From Clostridiales bacterium (GTDB lineage Bacteria > Bacillota > Clostridia > Saccharofermentanales > Saccharofermentanaceae): a DNA stretch of 41,453 bases. Below, piece by piece: positions 17,029-25,438 of this stretch. The notes under the pieces are model-generated. The model did no database searches. It was not told where the DNA came from and saw only the letters and a list, made by a program, of their open reading frames with translations. Each line of letters begins with the position of its first letter. Position 1 is the first letter of the stretch. The stretch lies in NCBI GenBank assembly GCA_017550385.1, contig JAFZPJ010000008.1, forward strand, positions 1-41,453, read 5' to 3'. A program made the position numbers and the translations under genes.

Positions 17029-19171
17029 CCTTGTCAGAACCCGAAGACTTCTTCTTTCTTGCGTTAGACGGGCAGTCCTTATTTGAACACTTCGGATATG
17101 CCTTTTTGCCATAGTGCTTCAGCACCATGAACGAACCGCATTCGGGACAGGTCTTGCCATCGATCGGAAGGTTCCAGGAGATAAAGTCACAATCGGGATT
17201 TGAACCCTTCTTATCGCATGTATAGAAGAGCTTTCCGCGGTACTTCTTGGAATGATGCGCGAGAAGCCCTGATCCGCACTGGGGGCACTTGCCCTTTGCC
17301 TGTATCTCGATGTTCTTTGTAAAGTCGCACTGAGGGAAGTTAGAGCATGCTACGAACTTACCGTATCTGCCTTCCTTGTAGACGAGCTCGCTGCCGCACT
17401 TGGGGCACTTCTCACCCGTCTTCTCTGGAACGATCTCGATCTTCTCTATGGAATTCTGTGCACTCTTCACCTGTTCGGCAAATTCGGGATAGAAATCACT
17501 TAAGACCTTCTCCCACTTAACGCTTCCTTCTTCTACCTTATCGAGATTGCTCTCCATGTCAGCGGTAAAGCTGACGTCTACTATCTCAGAGAAGTTCTCC
17601 GAGAGCATATTTGTTACGAGCTTGCCGAGTTCGGTGATCAGGAGTGATCTGCCGTCCTTCTCGATATACTGTCTGTCCAGGATCGTTGAGATGGTGGGCG
17701 CATATGTTGAAGGCCTGCCGATACCGTATTCCTCGAGAGCCTTGATAAGAGTTGCTTCCGTAAAATGCTGCGGCGGAGTGGTGAACTTCTGGATGCCGGT
17801 TACATCGAGATTCTTGAGTTCGATGCCTTCCTCAAGAGCAGGAAGTCTTGCCTTGGAATTATCCTCATCATCTTCCTTCTTATCTTCTGCAACGTCTGCA
17901 TAGAGAACAAGGAAACCCTTGAATGTGATAGTCTCGCCGGATGTCCTGAAGATATGCTCACCGCACGAAGCCTCTACAGAGAGAGTATCGAGCTTTGCAG
18001 GAGCCATCTGAGTTGCAAGGAATCTGTCCCAGATAAGGGAATAGAGCTTGAACTGATCAGATGAGAGCGAAGCTCTGATCGAAGCGGGATCCATGTCAAA
18101 ATGCGTGGGTCTGATCGCCTCGTGAGCATCCTGTGCGGAATTCTTGTTCTTATACTTTCTTCTGTATCCGGAAAGATACTCTTTGCCGAAGCGGTCGACT
18201 ATGAGCTTCTTTGCAGCCTCATAAGCCTCATCCGAGATCCTTACGGAGTCTGTTCTGATGTAGGATACGAGAGCTGTCTGTCCTGCCCCCTTGATATCGA
18301 TACCTTCATAGAGCTGCTGGGCAACGGACATCGTCTTCTTCGATGAGAATCCGAGTCTTCTTGAAGCCTCCTGCTGCAGAGTGGAAGTAGTAAACGGAGG
18401 ATAAGGATTACGCTCTCTTGAGCCGTGCTTAACGGAAGTGAGCATAAAAGGCTTGCCCTTTGTATCGTTTAAGACTTTGTTGGCATCTTCCTCGCAGGTA
18501 AGCTTAACGTGTGATGTCTTGCCCGCCTTGTTTATGCCGTAGTAGCTCATGAGGAACTTGTCAGATGCCTTGCCAGGAGTAACGAGTGCCTTTACAAGCC
18601 AGTACTCTTCGGGTTTGAACGCATCGATCTCGGCATCCCTGTCCATGACGATCTTTGTTGCAACAGACTGGACTCTTCCGGCTGACAGACCCTTACGGAT
18701 CTTCTTCCAGAGAAGAGGGCTTAACTCATAACCTACAAGACGGTCAAGGATCCTTCGTGCCTGCTGAGCATCGGCAAGGTTCATGTCGATGGCGCGCGGG
18801 CTGCTGATAGCTTCCTGTACTGCCTTCTTTGTGATCTCATTGAAAGTGATCCTGCAGTTTGAATCAGGATCGATCTTAAGGACTTTGGCAAGATGCCATG
18901 CGATCGCTTCTCCCTCGCGGTCAGGGTCCGTCGCGAGCAGCACTTCATCACAACCGGCTGCAAGAGTCTTGAGTTCTCTTACGACCTTCTCTTTTCCCTT
19001 CATTGTGATGTATATAGGCTTGAAATCATTCTTAACGTCAACACCGAGGTTGCCGGAAGGCAGATCTCTGATATGACCGAGCGAAGCCGTTATCTGAAAG
19101 TCGGGTCCCAGGTATCTTCCGATAGTCTTGGACTTTGCCGGAGACTCAACGATTACTAACTTTTTTCCCAT
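17021..19171 (-). CDS. topA: DNA topoisomerase I
   Basis: A 716-residue type IA topoisomerase that relaxes negative supercoils. The Toprim domain has [18 protein letters not shown] and [15 protein letters not shown] (80-94). The gate shows SAGRVQSVA (163-171), and the active-site Tyr304 is in [23 protein letters not shown] follows later. Three C-terminal zinc ribbons (starting CPKCGSE, CPQCGSG, CPECGSF) and a basic tail complete it. The ATG at 19171 has AAAGGA upstream, and the gene has its own consensus promoter at 19205-19233, so it can be transcribed apart from comM-dprA. Its TGA overlaps the trmFO start. Confidence 0.98.
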   Translation of the reverse strand: MGKKLVIVESPAKSKTIGRYLGPDFQITASLGHIRDLPSGNLGVDVKNDFKPIYITMKGKEKVVRELKTLAAGCDEVLLATDPDREGEAIAWHLAKVLKIDPDSNCRITFNEITKKAVQEAISSPRAIDMNLADAQQARRILDRLVGYELSPLLWKKIRKGLSAGRVQSVATKIVMDRDAEIDAFKPEEYWLVKALVTPGKASDKFLMSYYGINKAGKTSHVKLTCEEDANKVLNDTKGKPFMLTSVKHGSRERNPYPPFTTSTLQQEASRRLGFSSKKTMSVAQQLYEGIDIKGAGQTALVSYIRTDSVRISDEAYEAAKKLIVDRFGKEYLSGYRRKYKNKNSAQDAHEAIRPTHFDMDPASIRASLSSDQFKLYSLIWDRFLATQMAPAKLDTLSVEASCGEHIFRTSGETITFKGFLVLYADVAEDKKEDDEDNSKARLPALEEGIELKNLDVTGIQKFTTPPQHFTEATLIKALEEYGIGRPSTYAPTISTILDRQYIEKDGRSLLITELGKLVTNMLSENFSEIVDVSFTADMESNLDKVEEGSVKWEKVLSDFYPEFAEQVKSAQNSIEKIEIVPEKTGEKCPKCGSELVYKEGRYGKFVACSNFPQCDFTKNIEIQAKGKCPQCGSGLLAHHSKKYRGKLFYTCDKKGSNPDCDFISWNLPIDGKTCPECGSFMVLKHYGKKAYPKCSNKDCPSNARKKKSSGSDKDE

Positions 19172-19204
19172 GCTTTGAATCCTTTAAAATTTTAGTCGCA
19201 TATA

Positions 19205-19233
19205 TATATAATTCATCATTAACAAATTGTCAA
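19205..19233 (-). promoter_or_regulatory. Consensus promoter of topA-trmFO operon
   Basis: On the minus strand TTGACA (19233-19228), a 17-bp spacer and TATATA (19210-19205). The -35 overlaps the last codons of dprA (stop at 19219-19221). AT-rich alternating TA steps (19201-19210) may make it supercoiling-sensitive, which would suit topA autoregulation; that point is inference. Confidence 0.82.
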
Positions 19234-20460
19234 AGAAAACTTTCCGCACTGATCAGTGATCCATCCCTCAAGCTTCATATCAACAAGCAGCTGCGATATC
19301 CGGTAGAACGGGAGAGCCAGCGCCCTGCACAATTCATCAATGTTTTTGGGGCCTGAAGACAGTTCGTCACTTATGAGCAGCTTCCATTGCGCGTCACCCA
19401 CCTCTTCAGGAAACATCTCCGCTTGCTTGCGCAGATCATCGATATCCGCCTTTGCTTTCTGCTCAAAAGCCTCTTTTTCGCTAATTGATTCATACAGACC
19501 TTCAAAGAAATACGGATCCCCTATCCTTTTGAAGATCTGAGCCTGTGATATGCTGTCTATAACGCTGTCCGGCGATATCAGGACGTTCCCGCCGTCTTCA
19601 AGCAGCTTCATCCCGCCTTTGGCATTCTCAAAATAGATACTGTTCGGGAGTACGAATACTTCCTTTCCCTGAGCAGCCGTAAACGATGCGGTATGCAGCG
19701 TCCCTGACACCTCTCCCGCCTCCATGATGAGCGTGCAGTCTCCCAGGCCCGCTATAAGGCGGTTTCTGGCAGGGAAATACTGTTTCAGGACATTCTGTCC
19801 GGGCGGCATCTCCGAGATAACAAGGCCATCACATACTATCTGCTCATAGATATCTCTGTTCTCGCGCGGGTAGATCCGTTCAGGACCGCCGGGAACTACG
19901 GCCACGGTGCTGCCTTTATGCCTTACAGCTGCAGAATGCGCCGCCCTGTCAACTCCCGATGCCATTCCCGATACGACGACTATTCCCTTGTTGCTCAATT
20001 CAGTAGCAAAACTCTCAGTCGCGAACAGCGCATACTTGCTCGCCTCCCTTGAACCGACTATAGCCACGGCACCATTAAGCACCAGGTTCCTGAGGATCTC
20101 TTTCCTGCCTCTGCAATAGATCACTTTGGGCATACCGCTCAGACCGCGCCAGTTATACGGGTAAAACTCGCTGTCAAGGACGGATATGACGAATATATTG
20201 TTCTTCTTCGCTATCTCACGGTATTCATCAGCTGTCTTAAGGACCAGATCCCAGCTGTTTATCACTCCGTCCAGCTTCCTGCACGTACTCTCACTTAATT
20301 CAAACCTGTCCATCTCTTTGATGCGGTCAAGATCCGCAAGTTCCCTGTAGTTTTTTATCTTATGAAGGTTCTCGAGTTCATTTATGGCCTTGAAGTCCAG
20401 CTTCGTTACCATCCTTATCGCCGAATACCTGTAATCCGATGCATAGTCTTTTATAAACAT
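19219..20460 (-). CDS. dprA: DNA processing protein DprA
   Basis: A 413-residue DprA/Smf protein that loads RecA on incoming single-stranded DNA during transformation. The Rossmann domain is clear: IVGSREASKYAL, VVSGMASGVDRAAH, STVAVVPGGPERIYPRENRDI, GLVISEMPPG, YFPARNRLIAGL and GEVSGTLHTASFTAAQGKEVFVLPN in order. A C-terminal winged-helix segment (about 335-413) has the DprA-type DELCRALALP helix. The ATG at 20460 is preceded by AGGTGG at good spacing; a GTG four codons upstream (20472) overlaps the comM stop and is less likely. Downstream of comM in one operon, so it would share the comM promoter. Confidence 0.95.
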   Translation of the reverse strand: MFIKDYASDYRYSAIRMVTKLDFKAINELENLHKIKNYRELADLDRIKEMDRFELSESTCRKLDGVINSWDLVLKTADEYREIAKKNNIFVISVLDSEFYPYNWRGLSGMPKVIYCRGRKEILRNLVLNGAVAIVGSREASKYALFATESFATELSNKGIVVVSGMASGVDRAAHSAAVRHKGSTVAVVPGGPERIYPRENRDIYEQIVCDGLVISEMPPGQNVLKQYFPARNRLIAGLGDCTLIMEAGEVSGTLHTASFTAAQGKEVFVLPNSIYFENAKGGMKLLEDGGNVLISPDSVIDSISQAQIFKRIGDPYFFEGLYESISEKEAFEQKAKADIDDLRKQAEMFPEEVGDAQWKLLISDELSSGPKNIDELCRALALPFYRISQLLVDMKLEGWITDQCGKFSLTIC

Positions 20461-20468
20461 ATCCCACC

Positions 20469-21989
20469 TCACTCAAACAGCTTAGTTCTGTATATTGCCG
20501 CTTCCGATACATCCCTCTCTCCGACATCTTCACGTCCGTCAAGGTCCGCGATCGTCCTTGCCACCCTTAATACGCCGGTAAATCCTCTGGCAGAGAAGAA
20601 ACCCTTCTCCGAGAGTTCCGATGCATATTGAGCAACCTTCTGCGGGATCCTCATTGCCTCAGCCGGATTCTCCGCTCTTACGGTCGCATTGAGCAATCTG
20701 TTCCCGAGTTTCCTGTATCTGTCATGCTGTCTTTCCCAGCATTCTGCTACGGCATTCCTGATCCTGACCGTCTCATCGCTTATGTTGTTCTCACATATCG
20801 ATGCCATATCCGCCCCGGAGATCGAAGTCATCTCACTTACGATGTCTATCCTGTCGAGAAGCGGACCGGACAGCTTGCCCATATATCTTTTACGCGCACC
20901 CGGCGTGCACCTGCACTTCCGCCCCGGCTCCAAGTACAATCCGCACTTACATGGGTTTGCCGTGCCGGCGAAAATAAACCTCGCAGGATACACGAACGTC
21001 TTGCCGCTTTTGGTAAGCCTTATCTCCCTGTCCTCGAGCGGCTGTCTTAAAGCCTCGAGAACCTCCGGCTTGTACTCGCACAGTTCATCCGCGAGGAGCA
21101 CGCCGTGATCTGCAAGAGCAAGTTCTCCCGGCGCAAGATTACTGGAATTGCCCAGAAGGCCGCTTACCGATATCGCGGGGCCTGCGTATCTGCAAGGCCG
21201 AGTATCAGTGGGTTCTGCACCGTCGCCTTCGACGGCTTCAGCGAGTGCATAGACTTCAGGTATTTCTTCCGGGTACAGCGGCGGGATAAGGCCCGTAAGT
21301 ATCCTTCCCGCCATCGTCTTGCCTGACCCCGGACTTCCGACCAGAAGGATATTGTGGAACCCCGCAGCACTTAATATGATCGCGCGTTTGGCTTTCTCCT
21401 GACCTTTGAGAAGCGAGATATCGACCGGATCTTCGCCCTGCGAACCGCAAGCAAATGCAAGTACCCTCTCACAGTATCCTTTCAAGCCGAAGACCGACCT
21501 CGCCTCAGAAAGGCTCGATACCAGCGCCCCGCGATACCCCGCGACAGCAGCGCTCCGTTCTTCCTCCTCCGGTATTATCTTGATATCAAAGCCTTCCTGC
21601 CTCATGCACACGAGCCTCTTAACACACCCCGGAGTCGCCTTGATCTCCCCTTTGAGAGAGAGTTCGCCTTCTGCATACACTCTCTTTCCCGGCGGTTCGG
21701 GAAGCTGGCTGGAAGCAAACAGTATGCCGAGTGCTATCGGCAGATCGAACCCGGAACCCGATTTCTTCATGTATGCCGGGCTGATACTGACCGTAACGTG
21801 GCCCTTCGGCATCTTGAATCCCGAGACAGCCAGAGCCGAATGAAGCCTTCCCTGAGCCTCCCTGATCGAAGAATCACAAAGACCGAGCACAGAGAATGTC
21901 GGAATTCCTGGAGTTACTGAGACTTCTATCTCTGACAGCACCGCACCGGTTCCGTCGTTAAAACATGAATATACTTTTGAAACTTGCAT
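20469..21989 (-). CDS. comM: ComM/YifB-family AAA+ (Mg-chelatase-like) helicase
   Basis: A 506-residue ComM homologue. In naturally transformable bacteria ComM is a hexameric helicase that promotes branch migration during integration. The N-terminal Lon-S16-like domain (1-170) includes GLCDSSIREAQGRLHSAL and SPAYMKKSGSGFDLPIALGIL. Walker A is VGSPGSGKT (217-225), and a Walker B-like VLLADELCEY comes later with RQPLEDRE and a zinc-type CKCGLYLEPGRKCRC region. The ATG at 21989 follows a near-perfect AAGGAGGTGA Shine-Dalgarno. The reading frame extends to 22478 but only as antisense of ychF. Regulated by the repeat-type promoter upstream (22011-22068). Confidence 0.95.
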   Translation of the reverse strand: MQVSKVYSCFNDGTGAVLSEIEVSVTPGIPTFSVLGLCDSSIREAQGRLHSALAVSGFKMPKGHVTVSISPAYMKKSGSGFDLPIALGILFASSQLPEPPGKRVYAEGELSLKGEIKATPGCVKRLVCMRQEGFDIKIIPEEEERSAAVAGYRGALVSSLSEARSVFGLKGYCERVLAFACGSQGEDPVDISLLKGQEKAKRAIILSAAGFHNILLVGSPGSGKTMAGRILTGLIPPLYPEEIPEVYALAEAVEGDGAEPTDTRPCRYAGPAISVSGLLGNSSNLAPGELALADHGVLLADELCEYKPEVLEALRQPLEDREIRLTKSGKTFVYPARFIFAGTANPCKCGLYLEPGRKCRCTPGARKRYMGKLSGPLLDRIDIVSEMTSISGADMASICENNISDETVRIRNAVAECWERQHDRYRKLGNRLLNATVRAENPAEAMRIPQKVAQYASELSEKGFFSARGFTGVLRVARTIADLDGREDVGERDVSEAAIYRTKLFE

Positions 21990-22010
21990 CAAAATCACCT
22001 CCTTATCAAA

Positions 22011-22068
22011 AGCATACAGAGAAAAAAGGCCGAAAAACCCGACAAAAACCGACAAAAACCGACAAAAT
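22011..22068 (-). promoter_or_regulatory. Candidate competence promoter upstream of comM-dprA (three 10-bp repeats plus TATGCT)
   Basis: Read on the minus strand: three tandem units ending GTCGG (TTTTTGTCGG, first unit ATTTTGTCGG) at 22068-22039, then GTTTTT (22038-22033), a 16-bp spacer and TATGCT (22016-22011). The 10-bp period would put bound proteins on one face of the helix next to a poor -35, the layout of an activator-dependent promoter. A start near 22004 leaves a short leader with AAGGAGGTGA. The same layout precedes comEA at 39666-39724. No such element is known to me; function is inference. Confidence 0.6.
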
Positions 22069-22088
22069 CCCGGCGATAAGTGTATAAT
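22059..22088 (+). promoter_or_regulatory. Promoter of ychF, overlapping the comM repeats
   Basis: TATAAT at 22083-22088 is a perfect -10. The best -35, CCGACA (22059-22064, 18-bp spacing, 4/6), is part of the last 10-bp repeat of the comM element. The leader of about 36 nt carries AGAGG before the ATG at 22131. Binding at the repeats would be expected to affect ychF too. Confidence 0.6.
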
Positions 22089-22130
22089 GCAATAGCTTAA
22101 AAACAGTAAACAAAAAGAGGTATTAATAAA

Positions 22131-23222
22131 ATGAAACTCGGTATCGTAGGTCTCCCCAACGTTGGCAAGAGCACACTCTTCAATGCGATAACAAAAGCAG
22201 GCGCAGAATCGGCTAACTATCCCTTCTGCACGATCGAACCGAATGTAGGCGTTGTATCCGTTCCGGATGAGAGACTCGATAAGCTGGCCGAGATGTACAA
22301 CCCTGAGAAGTACACCCCTGCGGTAGTTGAGTTCGTTGATATCGCCGGTCTGGTCAAGGGCGCGAGCAAGGGTGAAGGTCTGGGCAACAAGTTCCTTTCC
22401 AACATCCGCGAGTGCGATGCCATTGTCCATGTTGTAAGGTGTTTCGATGATCCCGACGTAGTACACGTAAACGGTCATGCAGACCCCAAGTCTGATATCG
22501 AGACTATCGACATCGAGCTGATCCTGTCTGACCTGGAGATAATGGAGAAGAGGATCGACCGCACCAAGAAGCTCATGAAGGGCGGCGATAAGACATATGC
22601 TGCAGAACTTGCATGCTTCGAGAAGATCTATAACTGCCTGGCCGAAGAGAAGGCTGCAAGAACGATAGAATTCACGGAAGATGAGCTCGAGTACACGAGA
22701 GATCTTCAGCTGATCTCCATGAAGCCTGTCCTCTACTGCGCAAACATCGCTGAAGATGACATCAAGAATCCTGACATTCCCTATGTTCAGGTCGTTAAGG
22801 ATATCGCTTCCAAAGAGAATGCCGCAGTAGTCGTTATCTCGGCAAAGATCGAAGATGAACTCGGGCAGCTCGATCCCGATGACCGCCAGATGTTCCTGGA
22901 TGACCTCGGCATCGAGAGTGCAGGCCTCGATAAGATGATCCAGGCTTCCTATAAGCTCTTAGGTCTCATCTCGTACCTTACGGCAGGCCCCAAGGAAGTG
23001 CGTGCATGGACGATCACCAACGGCACCAAGGCTCCTCAGGCGGCAGGAAAGATCCATTCTGATTTCGAGAGAGGATTTATTAGAGCCGAAGTCGTATCCT
23101 ACGATGACCTCATGGCTTGCGGTTCTTATAACGCTGCCAAAGAGAAGGGGCTCGTCAGATCAGAAGGCAAGGAATATGTCATGAAGGACGGCGACGTCGT
23201 CCTCTTCAGATTCAACGTCTGA
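22131..23222 (+). CDS. ychF: Redox-regulated ATPase YchF (Obg family)
   Basis: A 363-residue P-loop protein of the YchF/OLA1 group, a ribosome-associated ATPase. G1 is [15 protein letters not shown], switch region [12 protein letters not shown]3 [21 protein letters not shown]. The coiled-coil arm lies around 130-200. The C-terminal TGS-like domain has [39 protein letters not shown] and [14 protein letters not shown]. Full family length. Monocistronic, divergent from comM; ends 2 bp from the stop of the convergent DUF308 gene. Confidence 0.97.
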   Translation: MKLGIVGLPNVGKSTLFNAITKAGAESANYPFCTIEPNVGVVSVPDERLDKLAEMYNPEKYTPAVVEFVDIAGLVKGASKGEGLGNKFLSNIRECDAIVHVVRCFDDPDVVHVNGHADPKSDIETIDIELILSDLEIMEKRIDRTKKLMKGGDKTYAAELACFEKIYNCLAEEKAARTIEFTEDELEYTRDLQLISMKPVLYCANIAEDDIKNPDIPYVQVVKDIASKENAAVVVISAKIEDELGQLDPDDRQMFLDDLGIESAGLDKMIQASYKLLGLISYLTAGPKEVRAWTITNGTKAPQAAGKIHSDFERGFIRAEVVSYDDLMACGSYNAAKEKGLVRSEGKEYVMKDGDVVLFRFNV

Positions 23223-23224
23223 TA

Positions 23225-23773
23225 TCATTTCCCCTTAGCGCTCAAGATCATTGATTCAACTCCGCTCGCTATGAACGTGATGCCGGATAATACTATTATG
23301 CCCCTTGTTCCGCTGAACGGGTCGATGATGCATGCGATGCCTGCAGCGAATATCCCCAGGGACAGCACCAGCATGATCCACCAGTAAAAACTCTTGAACC
23401 GCGGTACCAGAGTAGCTTCGCGGATCTTGACTACACCGTCTATAAGGAAGAACACGCCTACAGTGAGTGCGAGTATATTAAGAACAAACTCAGGCTTGAT
23501 GAGGAAGACCAGACCTAAGATCATGATTATCACCGAATATACCAGGACTATCTCTGCCCCGACAGACTTTCCGTATCCTGCCGCTCTGAATTCCTTAATG
23601 GAGATAATGTAATCGACGGCGCCCGTTATTCCAAGGACCAGGAGTATGAGGGCGAACAGTATGCCTATCACATTGGATACCGCATCAGGGAATACGATAA
23701 ACACGATACCCGCGAGTATCGTAAAAAAGCCTTTGATATACGAAGGGATCCCCGTCGTGTCTATCCTTCTCAT
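23225..23773 (-). CDS. DUF308/HdeD-like membrane protein
   Basis: A 182-residue protein with about six closely packed hydrophobic segments, as in the DUF308 (HdeD-like) family: GFFTILAGIVFIVFP, IGILFALILLVLGITG, a long AEIVLVYSVIIMILGLVFLI, ILALTVGVFFLIDGVVKI, and two C-terminal segments around IMLVLSLGIFAAGIACI and VLSGITFIASGVE. Role unknown; HdeD is tied to acid stress in E. coli. The ATG at 23773 overlaps the TGA of the SanA-like gene (TGATG). Last gene of the long operon beginning at 33375, ending 2 bp from convergent ychF with no terminator seen. Confidence 0.83.
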   Translation of the reverse strand: MRRIDTTGIPSYIKGFFTILAGIVFIVFPDAVSNVIGILFALILLVLGITGAVDYIISIKEFRAAGYGKSVGAEIVLVYSVIIMILGLVFLIKPEFVLNILALTVGVFFLIDGVVKIREATLVPRFKSFYWWIMLVLSLGIFAAGIACIIDPFSGTRGIIVLSGITFIASGVESMILSAKGK

Positions 23774-24483
23774 CAATAGTAATCCGCCCGGGTAATGCTG
23801 CCGTCGCCCGTGATCTCATAGACATTTCCGCAAGGCACGGTAGCCGTCCTGCACAATGTCTGGACCAGATCCTTTACCATCGCCACACTCTCACGCAGGT
23901 AATTATGCGGCGCTATCACATATCCCGAATTTACCGCTTTTACACCGACTGCGTCAATCCCCAGTCCGCAGGCAATGTATGTTGAACGGTAGATGTGATA
24001 TCCCTGAGTGACTACTACTGCCGACCTTACGCCGTAGTAGTAATACGCCCTGTACATGGTCTCGTATGTGGAATAACCGTAGACATCCAGGAAAATATCT
24101 TCAGGATCTACTCCGGCGCCGATGCAGTATTCATACATCGCCTCTACTTCGTCATATTCTTCCGCATCATTCTTATCGCCGCTGAGAAGTATCTTGTCTG
24201 CCACGCCCTCGTTATACAGGCAGACTGCCGTAGCGAGCCTGTCCTTAAGGAACGAACTGGGCGACTTGTCCTTGTGTACTGCACAGCCCAGAACGATAAT
24301 GCAGTCATACTTTCTCTCAGGTTCGTAAGACTCGATGGAATGTATCCTGCCGCTGACGGAAAGGATCACGATAAGATCCGCCGCCACGACGACGGCAATA
24401 ACTGCGGCGATTACTGCAACAGCTATCTTAATTACCGTCTTCGGGATCTTCAGACTCTTCTTTGTCTTTGAATCTTTGCTCAA
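23773..24483 (-). CDS. SanA/YdcF-family (DUF218) membrane protein
   Basis: A 236-residue protein with a basic N-terminus, one transmembrane helix (about 18-42) and an extracytoplasmic DUF218 domain. Family motifs are YDCIIVLGCAV, FLKDRLATAVCLYNEG, ILLSGD, DEVEAMYEYC, STYETMYRAYYY, VVVTQGYHIYRSTYIACGLG with conserved His, and RESVAMVKDL. SanA relatives are linked to envelope integrity and vancomycin sensitivity; activity unknown. The start is TTG at 24483 (no other plausible start in frame), 56 bp inside the previous gene, with AGAGGA about 9 nt upstream. It is coupled to DUF308. Confidence 0.82.
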   Translation of the reverse strand: MSKDSKTKKSLKIPKTVIKIAVAVIAAVIAVVVAADLIVILSVSGRIHSIESYEPERKYDCIIVLGCAVHKDKSPSSFLKDRLATAVCLYNEGVADKILLSGDKNDAEEYDEVEAMYEYCIGAGVDPEDIFLDVYGYSTYETMYRAYYYYGVRSAVVVTQGYHIYRSTYIACGLGIDAVGVKAVNSGYVIAPHNYLRESVAMVKDLVQTLCRTATVPCGNVYEITGDGSITRADYY

Positions 24484-24835
24484 ACTCTTCTTCCTCTCTT
24501 GCTACCTGTTCGGAAGATCTGACCTTGCCATCATTAATGTCCTTCTGAATGCTGTCCAGCTGCATGACGATACGGTAGAGCAGATAAGTGGAAAAGCCAA
24601 ATACTGTCGTTACCATGATCTCTGCTATGATGATGAACTCGGTAGGCAGTCCCTCCAGTGTAAGAGACAGCACCAGAAACAGTATCAGTGCAGACAGATA
24701 TACTCCTGCCGATGCCCTGTAATAGTTCTTAGCATGACTTGCGGACAACTTGCTCTTTCCGAGCAGAAAGAATAAAAATACGCCCGCGCCCAATGCCAAG
24801 AAGACCGCAGATATTATTACTGCCGTAAGATTCAT
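24428..24835 (-). CDS. Small membrane protein with acidic tail, unknown
   Basis: A 135-residue protein I do not recognise. It has three hydrophobic segments (about 4-26, 42-61, 67-88) and a C-terminal tail of about 45 residues very rich in Glu, Asp and Lys, probably helical and cytoplasmic (VAREEEEFEQRFKDKEE). The ATG at 24835 overlaps the coaE stop by 4 bp. The 3' end overlaps the SanA-like gene by 56 bp, unusually long for this window. Conserved placement between coaE and sanA would argue for an envelope function, but that is inference. Confidence 0.72.
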   Translation of the reverse strand: MNLTAVIISAVFLALGAGVFLFFLLGKSKLSASHAKNYYRASAGVYLSALILFLVLSLTLEGLPTEFIIIAEIMVTTVFGFSTYLLYRIVMQLDSIQKDINDGKVRSSEQVAREEEEFEQRFKDKEESEDPEDGN

Positions 24836-25437
24836 ATCCTTATGCCTCTTGCGTGGAGCTGTTCCCGGATGAGCTTATCGACCTTCTCGTTCAGCGCATC
24901 AAGATCCCAGGAATTATCGATTGAATAATCGCCGAGTTCGCAGTACTCGTCATCAGACATCTGCATTGCGATCCGGCGCTTTGCTTCTTCATGATCAAGT
25001 CCCCTCTTGGCGAGCCTTGCCAGTCTGACTTCCTCGTCACATGTTACGACCCAGATCTGATTGCACATCTGTGTGAACTTGGATACGGGGATCGGAACAT
25101 CGAGCACTATGCACTTTGTTCCTTTCTCACGCTCCTTCTCCGCACGCGCTTCCATCTCCTCGAAAACAAACGCATGTATAAGGGAACTTAGCAGATCGAG
25201 CTTGGCCTTATCATTAAAGACCAGCGTCGACATATACTTCCTGTTCATGGCTCCGGAAGAAGTTACGGCGCGGGGACCGAAGACCTCGGTGATCTTGGGC
25301 ATGGCCCTGCCACCTGCTTCCGTTACGTCTCTGGATATCTCGTCAGCATCGAGGACAAGGAGACCCCTGTCTCTCAAGATTCCGCTGACCGTACTCTTGC
25401 CGCTTCCTATTCCGCCAGTGATTCCGAGTATGAACAT
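24832..25437 (-). CDS. coaE: Dephospho-CoA kinase
   Basis: A 201-residue CoaE that phosphorylates dephospho-CoA to CoA, the last step of the pathway. P-loop ILGITGGIGSGKSTVS at the N-terminus, then LDADEISRDVTEAGG, the lid-side LVFNDKAKLDLLSSLIHAFV, IVLDVPIPVSKF, and WVVTCDEEVRLARLAKRGLDHEEAKRRI with conserved Arg residues. Size normal. ATG 25437 comes one base after the polA stop, and a GAGGG sequence lies in the polA 3' end; the gene then overlaps the next membrane protein by 4 bp. A polA-coaE pair is common in Firmicutes. Confidence 0.96.
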   Translation of the reverse strand: MFILGITGGIGSGKSTVSGILRDRGLLVLDADEISRDVTEAGGRAMPKITEVFGPRAVTSSGAMNRKYMSTLVFNDKAKLDLLSSLIHAFVFEEMEARAEKEREKGTKCIVLDVPIPVSKFTQMCNQIWVVTCDEEVRLARLAKRGLDHEEAKRRIAMQMSDDEYCELGDYSIDNSWDLDALNEKVDKLIREQLHARGIRI

Positions 25438-25438
25438 A

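Noticed and set aside
17029-17112. Longer N-terminus of TrmFO from 17112
   Set aside because: Those codons lie inside topA's C-terminus and add a basic stretch not found in TrmFO; the FAD motif follows directly after the ATG at 17028.
22039-22068. Three tandem repeats as a tiny CRISPR array or simple sequence repeat
   Set aside because: Units are 10 bp with no spacers, no cas genes, and the same layout recurs only before comEA, which fits a regulatory site better.
21990-22478. Extension of comM upstream to 22478 as one 669-codon frame
   Set aside because: The extra part is antisense to ychF and its promoter; the ATG at 21989 has a near-perfect Shine-Dalgarno and begins the known ComM N-terminus.
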